The translations under genes and the position numbers were made by a program. The notes beneath the pieces are model-generated. The model saw only the letters and a program-made list of their open reading frames with translations. It was not told the DNA's origin and did no database searches. From NCBI GenBank assembly GCA_937135995.1, contig CAKZOF010000761.1:1-9174 (forward strand): 9,174 bases of DNA, given 5' to 3'. Positions 1 through 6,481 of this stretch are shown here, piece by piece. Positions within the stretch are counted from its first letter, which is position 1. Every line of letters begins with the position of its first letter. This stretch comes from an uncultured Pyrinomonas sp. GTDB lineage: Bacteria; Acidobacteriota; Blastocatellia; Pyrinomonadales; Pyrinomonadaceae.

Positions 1-1
1 C

Positions 2-184
2 AGCGCAATCTTTGTTGCTGGAGCACTCGCCGTAACGATCTGGGCAACATCGCAGCGGGGACAATCTCAGGACACTACAAACGGGTTGCAAGGCCCATTT
101 ATGCAGGTCTTGGCAGAGAAACTGGGCAAGACCCCTGAAGAGCTGCAAAATCTCTTAAGTGAAGCTAGAGCAGAAGCGATTGAT
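2..184 (+). CDS. Partial secreted protein with DUF2680-like helical segment, both ends missing
   Basis: The frame is open from the window edge. It reads a hydrophobic run ([16 protein letters not shown]) that looks like the end of a signal peptide or membrane anchor, then a polar linker, then [20 protein letters not shown] and SEARAEAID. The 'LAEKLG...EEL...L.EARAEAID' pattern is typical of small exported DUF2680-type proteins, whose function is unknown. The true start lies upstream of the window. The frame stays open to 700, but from about 185 it only mirrors the antisense thiolase, so the real gene stops being readable near 164-184. Base composition is visibly less GC-rich than in the neighbouring genes. 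The family call rests on motif memory and is tentative; that this is coding and distinct from the thiolase is more secure. Confidence 0.45.
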
Positions 185-442
185 CGTCATCGCGCTCACT
201 TCCACGGGAAGCCCGGCGCGAATCGCCGCCACGCGCGCGACGTTCATCCCCTGCTCGGCTTCCGGCATCGCGCAACCCATGATCACATCTTCGATGTCCG
301 ATGGTTGAAGATTGGGCACGCGCGCGATGCTCGCGCGAATCACCGCCGCGCCCATCTCATCGGGCCGCGTGTGCCTGAGCGTCCCCTTGGGAGCCTTGCC
401 GACGGCTGTGCGCACAGCCGAAACGATCACCGCTTCCTTCAT
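155..442 (-). CDS. fadA: Acetyl-CoA acyltransferase (thiolase), 3'-truncated after the catalytic-Cys motif
   Basis: Thiolase catalyses the last beta-oxidation step, CoA-dependent cleavage of 3-ketoacyl-CoA to acetyl-CoA and a shortened acyl-CoA. The product begins [16 protein letters not shown], the standard thiolase N-terminus. It continues with [18 protein letters not shown] and [11 protein letters not shown], where the Cys is the acyl-accepting nucleophile. A normal thiolase of about 390-400 residues continues G-L-Q-A-I. Here it reads Phe-Thr-stop, leaving only about the first quarter. I chose ATG 442 because GGAGG lies five bases upstream (448-452). A TTG at 454 is in frame but precedes that ribosome site. 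It lies 141 bp behind fadN on the same strand, in the Bacillus fadN-fadA order. As it stands the product cannot be active, since the second half with the other catalytic His and Cys is missing. The break is either a real deletion or an assembly error. Confidence 0.85.
   Translation of the reverse strand: MKEAVIVSAVRTAVGKAPKGTLRHTRPDEMGAAVIRASIARVPNLQPSDIEDVIMGCAMPEAEQGMNVARVAAIRAGLPVEVSAMTINRFCSSFT
164..184. other. Chimeric junction between two unrelated genes
   Basis: These 21 bases read sensibly in both genes. On the plus strand they give ARAEAID of the exported protein. On the minus strand they give INRFCSS of the thiolase. Left of the block only the plus-strand protein makes sense; right of it only the thiolase does. 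This is the signature of microhomology-mediated joining or of an assembly chimera at a shared k-mer. Confidence 0.6.
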
Positions 443-547
443 GAGCGCCTCCAAAGATTAAGGCTTCAACTCGGTGCCTTTACGGTTACGGTTTCAAATT
501 CGCTTGAATTCGTCCCAATCCAACTCCAATTGCTTTCTGCGCGTCTG

Positions 548-574
548 GGATGCGTCCGCGTGCGCTTCGCATCC
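548..574 (-). other. Small stem-loop in the fadN-fadA gap
   Basis: GGATGCG (548-554) and CGCATCC (568-574) form a perfect 7-bp inverted repeat with a 13-base loop, ten bases past the fadN stop codon. There is no T-run on either side, so it is not a canonical terminator. It could stabilise the upstream message or attenuate fadA, but nothing here proves a role. Confidence 0.25.
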
Positions 575-583
575 GTCGAGAAT

Positions 584-2995
584 TCAATTGCGCAAAGGCT
601 TGCCCGTTTTCAAAGTGTGCGCGATGCGCTCCAAGGTCTTGCGCTCGCCGCACAAGCTCAAGAACGCTTCTCGCTCGAGATCGAGCAGGTATTGTTCTGA
701 GACGCGCGTCGCGTGGTTCAAGTCGCCGCCCGTCAGGATGCGCGCGAGCTTCTCGGCGATCACGGCATCGTGATCGGAGATGTAGCCGCCGCGCCGCATC
801 ATGTGGATGCCGACTTTGAGCGTCGCCAGCGCCGACTGGCCCAGCGCGAGGATGTCCGCCCGCGGTTGCGGCGGCACGTAGCCCGCTTGGGCGAGCGCGA
901 GCACCTCGTGTTTAGCGTCGGCGATGAGTCTATCGGGATTCATCGAGATCGTGTCCGACGGCCTGAGGAAGTTCATCTGGCGCGCTTCTTCAGCCGAAGT
1001 GGAGACTTTAGCGAGCGCGATGGTTTCGAACGCCCGCTTGACGAACGGGAACGGGTCGGCATCTTCCATGCCTTTCGGGATCGCGTCGAGCGCGCGGACG
1101 AGCATCTCTTTGGTCCCACCGCCCGCTGGTATAAGCCCAACGCCGACCTCCACCAGACCGATGTAAGTTTCCGCCGCCGCGCGCACGCGATCCGCATGGA
1201 GCGTCACTTCGCACCCGCCGCCCAGCGCCATTTGATGCGGCGCGACGACGACCGGCTTCGGTGAGTAACGCAACCGCATGTTGGTCTGCTGAAAAGCGCG
1301 CACCATCAGATCGATCTCTTCCCAGTTGCCCTCTTGCGCTTCGAGCAGAAGCAGCATCAAATTAGCGCCGACCGAGAAGTTCTGCCCCTGATTTCCGATG
1401 ACGAGCCCGACGAAATTGCGTTCGACTTCGTCGAGCGCATAACGGATCATTTGAACCGTGTCGCTGCCGATCGAGTTCATCTTCGAGTGAAACTCGACGC
1501 AGGCGACGCCGTCGCCGAGATCGATCAACGAGGCGCCGGCGTTCTTTTTGATGACTTTGTCCTGCTCCTTGAGCGACTTTAGGATGATGACGCCGGGCTG
1601 CTTCGGCACGGGTTTGTAGTCGAGCGCGGCGAAATCGAAATAGAAGTCTTCGCCCTTGTCGGTCTTGTAGAAGCTCCGCGCGCCCGCTTCGAGCATCCGT
1701 TCGACGTTCGGCGGCGTGCTCAAGCCCTCTTCGCGCATGCGCGCGACCGAACGTTCAACGCCGATCGCGTCCCACGTCTCGAAGACGCCGAGTTCCCAGT
1801 TGAAGCCCCAGCGCATTGCGCGATCGACTTCGACGACGGTGTCGGCGATTTCCGGGATGCGGTTGGCTGCGTAACGCAACGTGCGCGAGAGCGTCTTCCA
1901 AAGAAATTGAGCGGCGCGGTCTTTGCCCCACACCAGCGTCCGGATGCGCTCGCGCACGTCCTCGACGTTCTTCGCCATCTCAAGCGACGAGAACCGAGCC
2001 TTCTGCGATGGGCGGTATTCGAGTGACGCGAGATCGAGCGCCCAGATCTCATCCCGTTCGCCACCGCCCTTCTGCTTGCGGTAGAAACCGGCGCCCGTCT
2101 TGTTGCCGAGAAGCTTGCGCGCCATCATCTCACGCAGAAATTGCGGGACTTGAAAGACGTCGCGCTCTTCATCATCGGGGACGGCTCGGTAGAGGTTATC
2201 CGCGACGTAGACGAGGACATCGACGCCGACGAGATCGAAGAGGCGAAAAGTGCCCGTCTTGGGCCGGCCGACAGCTGGACCGGTGAGCGCATCGACCTCT
2301 TCAATCGAGTAGCCGTCCTCAAGCATCGTCCGAATGGTGATGAGCGCACCGTAGGTGCCGATGCGATTGGCGATGAAGTTCGGGCGGTCTTTAGCGACGA
2401 CGACGCCTTTGCCCAACCGCTGGTCCAAAAATCCGTGAATCGCGCACGAGACCTCTGGCTTGGTCCACTCCGTGCGGATGAGTTCGACCAGATGCAGGTA
2501 GCGCGGCGGATTGAAGAAGTGCGTGCCGAGAAAGTGTGCGCGGAAATCTTCGGAGAAACCGTCGGCCAACGCGCGAATCGGGATGCCGCTCGTGTTCGTG
2601 GCGACGACCGATCCGGGGCGCCGGAAACGTTCGACGCGCTCGTAGAGCGCCCTTTTGATCTCGAGGTTCTCGACCACGGCCTCGATGATCAAGTCGCAAT
2701 CTTTGATCTTCGCAAGATCATCCTCGAAATTGCCGACGGTGACGAGCGCGGCGAGATCGGGCGTGAAGAAGGCCGCCGGTTTCGCCTTGAGCGCGTTCTC
2801 AAGGCCGCGCCGGGCGATGCGGTTGCGCACCTCGGGCGAACTCAAAGTCAACCCTTTTGCCTCTTCTTCAGCCGTTAATTCTTGCGGAGCGATGTCGAGG
2901 AGAAGAACCGGGATGTGCGCGTTCGCCAGATGCGCGGCTAACTGTGCACCCATGTTGCCAGCGCCCAACACGGCGGCGCGTTCGATACGGAGCAT
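584..2995 (-). CDS. fadN: Bifunctional 3-hydroxyacyl-CoA dehydrogenase / enoyl-CoA hydratase, FadN type
   Basis: This 803-residue cytoplasmic enzyme hydrates trans-2-enoyl-CoA and oxidises the resulting 3-hydroxyacyl-CoA with NAD+, the two middle steps of beta-oxidation. The domain order is dehydrogenase first, hydratase last, as in B. subtilis FadN (about 789 residues) and the reverse of E. coli FadB. A Rossmann site LGAGNMG lies at 10-16 with an acidic residue (D34) for NAD. IEAVVEN is at 104-110 and NTSGI at 134-138. The catalytic pair is H159 in HFFNPP and E171, with KDRPNFIANRI at 202-212. A second dehydrogenase C-terminal-type region follows at about 290-460. The hydratase domain covers about 490-680, with oxyanion-hole elements NFSVGAN and ALGGGCE. 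Both catalytic Glu residues are kept (E596 in GGGCE, E616 in VEVG). I chose ATG 2995 because it directly precedes LRIERAAVLGAG and has GAGG eight bases upstream. The longer frame from ATG 3058 would begin inside the operator. It heads an operon with fadA. Confidence 0.93.
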   Translation of the reverse strand: MLRIERAAVLGAGNMGAQLAAHLANAHIPVLLLDIAPQELTAEEEAKGLTLSSPEVRNRIARRGLENALKAKPAAFFTPDLAALVTVGNFEDDLAKIKDCDLIIEAVVENLEIKRALYERVERFRRPGSVVATNTSGIPIRALADGFSEDFRAHFLGTHFFNPPRYLHLVELIRTEWTKPEVSCAIHGFLDQRLGKGVVVAKDRPNFIANRIGTYGALITIRTMLEDGYSIEEVDALTGPAVGRPKTGTFRLFDLVGVDVLVYVADNLYRAVPDDEERDVFQVPQFLREMMARKLLGNKTGAGFYRKQKGGGERDEIWALDLASLEYRPSQKARFSSLEMAKNVEDVRERIRTLVWGKDRAAQFLWKTLSRTLRYAANRIPEIADTVVEVDRAMRWGFNWELGVFETWDAIGVERSVARMREEGLSTPPNVERMLEAGARSFYKTDKGEDFYFDFAALDYKPVPKQPGVIILKSLKEQDKVIKKNAGASLIDLGDGVACVEFHSKMNSIGSDTVQMIRYALDEVERNFVGLVIGNQGQNFSVGANLMLLLLEAQEGNWEEIDLMVRAFQQTNMRLRYSPKPVVVAPHQMALGGGCEVTLHADRVRAAAETYIGLVEVGVGLIPAGGGTKEMLVRALDAIPKGMEDADPFPFVKRAFETIALAKVSTSAEEARQMNFLRPSDTISMNPDRLIADAKHEVLALAQAGYVPPQPRADILALGQSALATLKVGIHMMRRGGYISDHDAVIAEKLARILTGGDLNHATRVSEQYLLDLEREAFLSLCGERKTLERIAHTLKTGKPLRN

Positions 2996-3036
2996 ACGAC
3001 CAACCTCGCGGACGAGATGTTCGACCACCGCACCAT

Positions 3037-3065
3037 ATGATACTGAATGAATATTCATTCAGCAA
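3037..3065 (-). promoter_or_regulatory. Sigma-70-type promoter of fadN
   Basis: On the minus strand, TTGCTG (3065-3060) is followed after exactly 17 bases by TATCAT (3042-3037), which matches the -10 consensus at five of six positions. The -35 box keeps only the TTG core. Transcription would start near 3030, leaving a leader of about 35 bases before ATG 2995. A palindromic operator overlaps the last two -35 bases and all but one base of the spacer, which supports the assignment independently. Confidence 0.65.
3044..3061. promoter_or_regulatory. FadR (TetR-family) operator, perfect 18-bp palindrome
   Basis: TGAATGAATATTCATTCA is a perfect palindrome. It agrees at all 18 positions with the B. 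subtilis FadR box as I recall it (TGAATGAMTANTCATTCA). In Bacillus, FadR represses fad operons and is released by long-chain acyl-CoA. Here the site covers the last two -35 bases and all but the final base of the spacer of the fadN promoter, so a bound repressor would block RNA polymerase. No regulator gene is in the window, so the protein that binds is inferred. Confidence 0.8.
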
Positions 3066-3182
3066 CTTCCGCGCAGCGGGCGACGCCTCGAGTTCTTTTT
3101 CTCGAGCGCGGTCGGGGCGAACAAAGCTCGTTGACCGAAGCGGCGAAAGGCGGTTTTCCGGTTCTCTTCGCGCGCTGTGGTG

Positions 3183-3191
3183 TGGTAAAAC
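3183..3191 (+). promoter_or_regulatory. Possible extended -10 element upstream of the DoxX gene
   Basis: TGGTAAAAC reads as an extended -10 (TG, one base, then TAAAAC), about 110 bases before the DoxX start. There is no convincing -35 hexamer at the usual distance. It is the best candidate I see in the 239-bp region between the fadN operator and DoxX. That region otherwise holds only a short CTCGAG pair at 3087-3092 and 3101-3106. Confidence 0.25.
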
Positions 3192-3300
3192 TAGCCGAAG
3201 ATCTACCCAATGACGGCGCGCAACAGAAGAGGCGGCCCGTGGTTTCGAGCGAGCCATCTCCTTCGTGCGCGCGAGAAGAAGGAATCGAGGAACGACCGCC

Positions 3301-3747
3301 ATGTTTCAACGTTTGATCGCGACCTATCCGACTTGGGCGACCATTCCACTGCGCATCGCGCTCGGCGCCGTCTTCATCGCTCACGGCGCGCAAAAAGTCT
3401 TCGGCGTCTGGGGCGGCCCAGGCTTCAACAAGTGGCTCGCCACGCCGCCGCCATTTGCCTTCATGCGCCCGACGTGGTTCTGGATGGGGTCGGCAGCAAT
3501 TTTCGAGCTCCTCGGCGGCGCGCTCGTGCTTCTCGGCCTGCTAACGCGGGTGGGCGCGGCGATGATCGCCATCGTCATGCTGGTCGCGATCTTCGGCGTC
3601 CACTGGTCCGGCGGTTTTTTCCTGCAGAATCGTGGCTACGAATACGCCTTCTCGCTTCTGTGTGCGGCGCTCGCGTTGTTGATCGCGGGCGGCGGCAAGT
3701 TCTCCATCGATGAATCGTTGATGGGCAGACGCGGGCGTCGCCGCTAG
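3301..3747 (+). CDS. DoxX family membrane protein
   Basis: This small inner-membrane protein has 148 residues and four predicted membrane helices, at about 14-34, 62-81, 84-101 and 113-130. Features typical of the DoxX family are LRIALGAVFIAHGAQKVFG near the N-terminus, FELLGGALVLLGLLTR in the middle, and the closing GGGKFSIDE motif followed by a basic tail (RRGRRR). The family is named after a thiosulfate:quinone oxidoreductase subunit. Most members, including lone ones like this, have no established reaction, although some are linked to redox stress or thiol homeostasis. I chose ATG 3301 because the family N-terminus starts there and GAGGAA lies about ten bases upstream. An upstream in-frame TTG at 3265 would add only an Arg-rich extension. 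It sits 39 bp before the MFS transporter on the same strand, so the two are probably co-transcribed. Confidence 0.88.
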   Translation: MFQRLIATYPTWATIPLRIALGAVFIAHGAQKVFGVWGGPGFNKWLATPPPFAFMRPTWFWMGSAAIFELLGGALVLLGLLTRVGAAMIAIVMLVAIFGVHWSGGFFLQNRGYEYAFSLLCAALALLIAGGGKFSIDESLMGRRGRRR

Positions 3748-3786
3748 CCGAAGACCGCGCTTGGATCCAGCCGAAAGAGCTTTGTC

Positions 3787-5031
3787 ATGAAACGTTCTCC
3801 TTTGCTGATCATCTTCATCACCGTTTTCATCGATCTGATCGGCTTTGGGATCGTCATCCCGGTGTTGCCCATCTATGCGGCGAGCCCGCGCTTTCATGCC
3901 AGCCCCATCGCCATCGGCCTGCTGTTCGCCTCCTACTCGCTGATGCAACTCATCTTCTCGCCCATCTTGGGGCGACTATCGGACCGCTACGGACGACGGC
4001 CAGTGCTCTTCTTCAGTCTCATCGGAACGGGGTTGGCCTTTCTTATCCTCGGGAGCGCAACTTCGCTGTGGATGCTCTTCGTCGGACGGATTCTCGACGG
4101 CATCACGGGCGGCAACATCTCCACAGCGCAAGCCTACATCGCCGACGTCACCGCGCCGGAAGAACGCGCCAAGGGCATGGGACTGATCGGCGCGGCGTTC
4201 GGTCTCGGCTTCATCTTCGGGCCAGCGATCGGCGGAGTGCTGAGCCGGTGGGGAACGAGCGTTCCCTTCTTCTTCGCCGCGGCGCTTGCCTTCGGCAACG
4301 CCGCGCTCCTCTATTTTCTGCTCCCCGAGACGGTCCGTCGCAAAACGGCGCATCAACGGACGGCGCACGGCAGGTGGCGTGACTTGAGCGAGTATTTGCG
4401 CCGCCCGTCGTTGGCTCTGGTGCTCGGCACGTACTTTCTCCTCATCACGGCGTTTTCGATTTTGACAACGACGTTTGCCCTGTACACGATGTACCGCTTC
4501 GGGTTCGATGCGCAGCACAACGGGTATCTATTCGCCTTCATCGGTACGCTCGGCGTGATCGTGCAGGGCGCGCTGCTCGGTCGGGCGGTGAAGGCCGTGG
4601 GCGAGCCAGCGCTCGTCATCATCGGTGAAGCGCTCTTTGCCGCGAGCATGTTTGTCGTCCCGCTGGTCGGTCCACAACATGGCGGACTGGGGGCGTTGTT
4701 GGTCGTGCTCAGCGTGCAGGCCATCGGCAACGCGCTAGTGATGCCGACGCTCAGCAGCTTGGCGTCCAAAACAGCGCGCGCCGATGAGCAAGGCACCGTG
4801 CTTGGCGTCGCGCAATCGGTGGCGAGTTTAGCGCGCGTCGTCGGCCCCATCATCGGATCGTGGCTTCTTTACAGCGCCAACGCTCCGCAGCAGATGGACG
4901 ACCACAGCTTGCGTTTGACCTATTGGGGCGGCGGGATCATCACCCTCCTCGGCCTTCTGCTCGCGCTGCGGCTGTCGCGCCTCTTCGCCGTCGAGAAGAC
5001 CCGAACCAAAGCGCTGACAACACACGGGTGA
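3787..5031 (+). CDS. MFS transporter, DHA1 (TetA-like) drug/proton antiporter type
   Basis: This 414-residue, 12-helix major facilitator probably exports a small molecule in exchange for protons. The first helix carries FIDLIGFGIVIPVLPIY, with an Asp (D16) placed as in tetracycline efflux proteins. Motif A, GRLSDRYGRRPV, is at 62-73 between helices 2 and 3. Motif B is around R101 and G105 (GRILDGITGGN). Motif C, GLGFIFGPAIGG, at 139-150 is the antiporter signature. A polar loop at about 182-206 separates the two six-helix halves, and a second-half echo of motif C (ARVVGPIIGSWL) appears at 349-360. Length is normal for the family. The substrate cannot be read from sequence, and TetA-like proteins are often not tetracycline pumps. 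GAAAGAG lies seven bases before ATG 3787. It sits directly behind DoxX and just ahead of the degraded TIGR02587-like gene. Confidence 0.9.
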   Translation: MKRSPLLIIFITVFIDLIGFGIVIPVLPIYAASPRFHASPIAIGLLFASYSLMQLIFSPILGRLSDRYGRRPVLFFSLIGTGLAFLILGSATSLWMLFVGRILDGITGGNISTAQAYIADVTAPEERAKGMGLIGAAFGLGFIFGPAIGGVLSRWGTSVPFFFAAALAFGNAALLYFLLPETVRRKTAHQRTAHGRWRDLSEYLRRPSLALVLGTYFLLITAFSILTTTFALYTMYRFGFDAQHNGYLFAFIGTLGVIVQGALLGRAVKAVGEPALVIIGEALFAASMFVVPLVGPQHGGLGALLVVLSVQAIGNALVMPTLSSLASKTARADEQGTVLGVAQSVASLARVVGPIIGSWLLYSANAPQQMDDHSLRLTYWGGGIITLLGLLLALRLSRLFAVEKTRTKALTTHG

Positions 5032-5050
5032 ATATTTCAAACGCGCAGTC

Positions 5051-5460
5051 ATGCCGACGCAAGCGGTCGCAGTACAAAACGTTTCACGTCCCGTCGAAAA
5101 GTCGCTCCGCGAATACGCGCGTGGCATCGCTGGCGGCCTCATCTTCAGCCTGCCATTGCTCTACACGATGGAGGTTTGGTGGGCTGGCTTTGTGGCCCAC
5201 CCGCGGCGATTTGCGCTTTACGTCGTAGTCACTTTCACGACCATACGACCAACATTGACGACATCGCATTCCCGCGGCGACTTAAGCTCTACGTCGTAGT
5301 TACCTTCGGCCTCTTGCTCCTCTACAATCCTTATGCCGGATTGCGGCGCGATGCCCGATGGCTGGAAGTCGCCATCGATTCAGTCGAGGAACTCGGCATC
5401 GGCCTCTTTCTTTTGGCATCGGTCCTCTGGCTGCTCGGGCGCATCGGGCGGCGGATGCCG
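5051..5460 (+). pseudogene. TIGR02587/DUF2391-like integral membrane protein, frameshifted and 3'-truncated
   Basis: An ATG at 5051, 19 bases after the MFS stop codon, opens MPTQAVAVQNVSRPVEK, then REYARGIAGGLIFSLPLLYT and MEVWWAGFVAHPRRFALYV. I recognise this as the N-terminal part of the TIGR02587/DUF2391 membrane family (about seven helices, function unknown). After VVVTF at 5236 the frame turns to nonsense and stops at 5299. Real sequence resumes in another frame at about 5271 (PRRLKLYVVVTFGLLLLYNP), then AGLRRDARWLEVAIDSVEEL and GIGLFLLASVLWLLGRIG, to about 5455. The two frames overlap through a repeat with a 71-base offset, which causes the shift. The C-terminal half of the family is absent. 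Removing the 71 bases would restore a continuous N-terminal half. No good ribosome site precedes the ATG. Confidence 0.65.
5200..5307 (+). repeat. Imperfect 37-bp direct repeat, 71-bp offset, inside the TIGR02587-like remnant
   Basis: The copies are 5200-5236 and 5271-5307. Both contain CCCGCGGCGA and TACGTCGTAGT and encode PRR-x-x-LYVVVTF. The differences include synonymous third-position changes (CTT/CTC, GTC/GTT, ACT/ACC), plus TTT/CTT and GCG/AAG. The 34 bases after the first copy have no counterpart after the second. An offset of 71 is not a multiple of three, so it shifts the frame. Confidence 0.8.
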
Positions 5461-5467
5461 TTCACAG

Positions 5468-5602
5468 CAAACGGATCTCGCGGTTTCGAACCGCGTGATC
5501 ATCGAAGTCGTTCTCGAAGGTGCGGGGACCGAAGCGGTCGATTTCAAGATCGCTTTTCTCCCGCGCCACGCATCGCGCGAAGGGTGGGTCTTCTTCCGGT
5601 AG
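5468..5602 (+). pseudogene. C-terminal remnant of a TIGR02588-like protein
   Basis: The short frame ending at TAG 5602 reads VSNRVIIEVVLEGAG, then TEAVDFKIAFLPRHASREG and WVFFR. This looks like a beta-rich C-terminal domain of TIGR02588 type, a family described as the operon partner of TIGR02587. It has no start codon or N-terminal anchor of its own and follows within a few bases of the truncated TIGR02587-like sequence, in a different frame. The simplest reading is one deletion that removed the 3' half of the first gene and the 5' part of the second. The family match is from memory of pattern and context and is moderate at best. Confidence 0.4.
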
Positions 5603-5630
5603 GATCAGCGCGCCGGGAAACTGGCGGGTC

Positions 5631-5723
5631 GCGTGCTCAGCGACGAACAACCCTGATAGGTCTGAGTGCTGCCCAAATAATGCCGATTTTTGCGTTGCGT
5701 GCTCGACGACGAACAACCTTGAT
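5631..5723. repeat. Two 27-bp imperfect direct repeats
   Basis: Copies at 5631-5657 and 5697-5723 agree at 24 of 27 positions. Both carry GCGTGCTC, then CGACGAACAACC, then TGAT. The offset is 66 bp and the intervening bases are unrelated. They could be members of a dispersed intergenic repeat family; two copies alone cannot show this. Confidence 0.6.
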
Positions 5724-5860
5724 GACAAGCGGCGGCACGTTCTCTCGCGGGCGTGCATCTTTACCGAAGGACTTCAGACCGACAGCGGATTGCGCTCTTG
5801 GTTCATCGCTTTTTCGCCTCGGCGATTCAACCCGACGTTCGAACGCACCGGAGAACGGAA

Positions 5861-5906
5861 GCGGGCGAGAAAGCAAGCGCCCCTTGCGCGCATCGCTCTC
5901 GCCCGC
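5861..5906 (-). terminator. Hairpin downstream of the PEP-CTERM gene, possible terminator
   Basis: GCGGGCGAGA (5861-5870) and TCTCGCCCGC (5897-5906) are perfect 10-bp inverted arms. Inside, GCAAG and CTTGC form a second small stem. It begins 15 bases past the PEP-CTERM stop codon on the minus strand. The following minus-strand bases (TTCCGTTCTCC) are only weakly T-rich, so it may act as an inefficient terminator or a 3'-end stabiliser. Confidence 0.45.
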
Positions 5907-5920
5907 CGACCGAAAGCGTT

Positions 5921-6481
5921 TCACGAAGCGCGACGCCGACTGCGCCGCCGACGCATGATGGCCGCCGCGCTCGCCAGGCCCGTCCCGAGAAGAAGCATCG
6001 TCGCCGGTTCAGGAATCGGACTGGTCTGCAACGTCAGGGAAGTCTGCCCGAGGCGCACCGCGCCTGGTCCGGTCTGAACGATGGAGAGCACCGCTCGCCC
6101 ATCGGTGAAGACGGCAAAGGTAGAGAACGAGTAGGAGAACGGCACCGGTCCGGTGGCACCGCCCGCGCCGGTGCACGGCGCGCCAGCGACGCACTGCGCG
6201 ATCCGCACGCCGTCAAGATATAGGTCCACCGGGGCCGTTGTGTTGGAGGTGGAGTTGCCGAAGAAGCCTTGAACAGTCGCTCCAGTCACAACCTGTCCAG
6301 CAGGCACGGTGTAGTTGTAGGTCCATATCGTCGTTTCCGGTCGCGGGAAAGTCGCCGTCGGAGGCACGAAAGAACCGTTGTGTTCCGCAGAGAGCAAGAC
6401 GATGGAATCCGCCTTAGCTCGGTGTGTCGCGCCGAAAGCGACCACGCCGAACAGCAAGGCGCAGATCAAACGTGAAGCCAT
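5921..6481 (-). CDS. PEP-CTERM sorting domain-containing exported protein
   Basis: This 186-residue exported protein has a Sec signal peptide at 1-24 (RLICALLFGVVAFGATHRAKA, cleavage after the A-K-A motif). The mature region is beta-rich and rich in Thr, Ser and Gly, with two cysteines (97 and 103) that could pair. The C-terminus is a textbook PEP-CTERM signal: IPEPATMLLLGTGLASAAA with PEP at 157-159, a membrane helix at about 161-176, then RRRRSRRR. In such systems an exosortase (EpsH/XrtA type) removes the tail after translocation, and substrates go to the surface or an exopolysaccharide matrix. No exosortase is in the window. The mature domain is not one I recognise; phrases such as VTGATVQGFFGN and VDLYLDGVRIA suggest a beta-sandwich. 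AAGGAGG lies five bases before ATG 6481 (6487-6493), so the start is secure. It is divergent from the PhoX-type gene. Confidence 0.92.
   Translation of the reverse strand: MASRLICALLFGVVAFGATHRAKADSIVLLSAEHNGSFVPPTATFPRPETTIWTYNYTVPAGQVVTGATVQGFFGNSTSNTTAPVDLYLDGVRIAQCVAGAPCTGAGGATGPVPFSYSFSTFAVFTDGRAVLSIVQTGPGAVRLGQTSLTLQTSPIPEPATMLLLGTGLASAAAIMRRRRSRRRAS

Larger units (their letters stand above)
5603..5920. other. Gene-free stretch with short repeats
   Basis: No reading frame here looks like a real protein on either strand; the open frames are Arg-rich antisense-type translations. It holds the 27-bp direct repeat pair at 5631/5697 and the hairpin at 5861-5906. It may be decayed DNA continuous with the broken genes just upstream. 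Confidence 0.6.

Noticed and set aside
185..700. Long plus-strand continuation of the left-edge open frame
   Set aside because: It lies antisense to a clear thiolase N-terminus and the fadN end, and its translation is His/Arg-rich with no family pattern.
2141..2878. 245-residue plus-strand open frame
   Set aside because: Shadow of fadN: Asp/Arg/Val-rich antisense translation of a high-GC gene, no ribosome site or motif.
2996..3058. In-frame upstream ATG at 3058 as the fadN start
   Set aside because: It lies inside the operator and promoter spacer, upstream of the likely transcription start, and adds residues not seen in FadN proteins; ATG 2995 has its own ribosome site.
3087..3106. Two CTCGAG hexamers around a T-rich loop as a terminator
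   Set aside because: Only a 6-bp stem, with no T-run after the second arm; CTCGAG is itself palindromic, so pairing is trivial.
3976..4518. Minus-strand frame inside the MFS gene
   Set aside because: Glu/Arg-rich antisense shadow of membrane helices; the plus strand has all MFS motifs.
5637..5924. Minus-strand 95-residue frame in the gene-free stretch
   Set aside because: Arg-rich, no recognisable domain, no good ribosome site, and it runs through the hairpin downstream of the PEP-CTERM gene.
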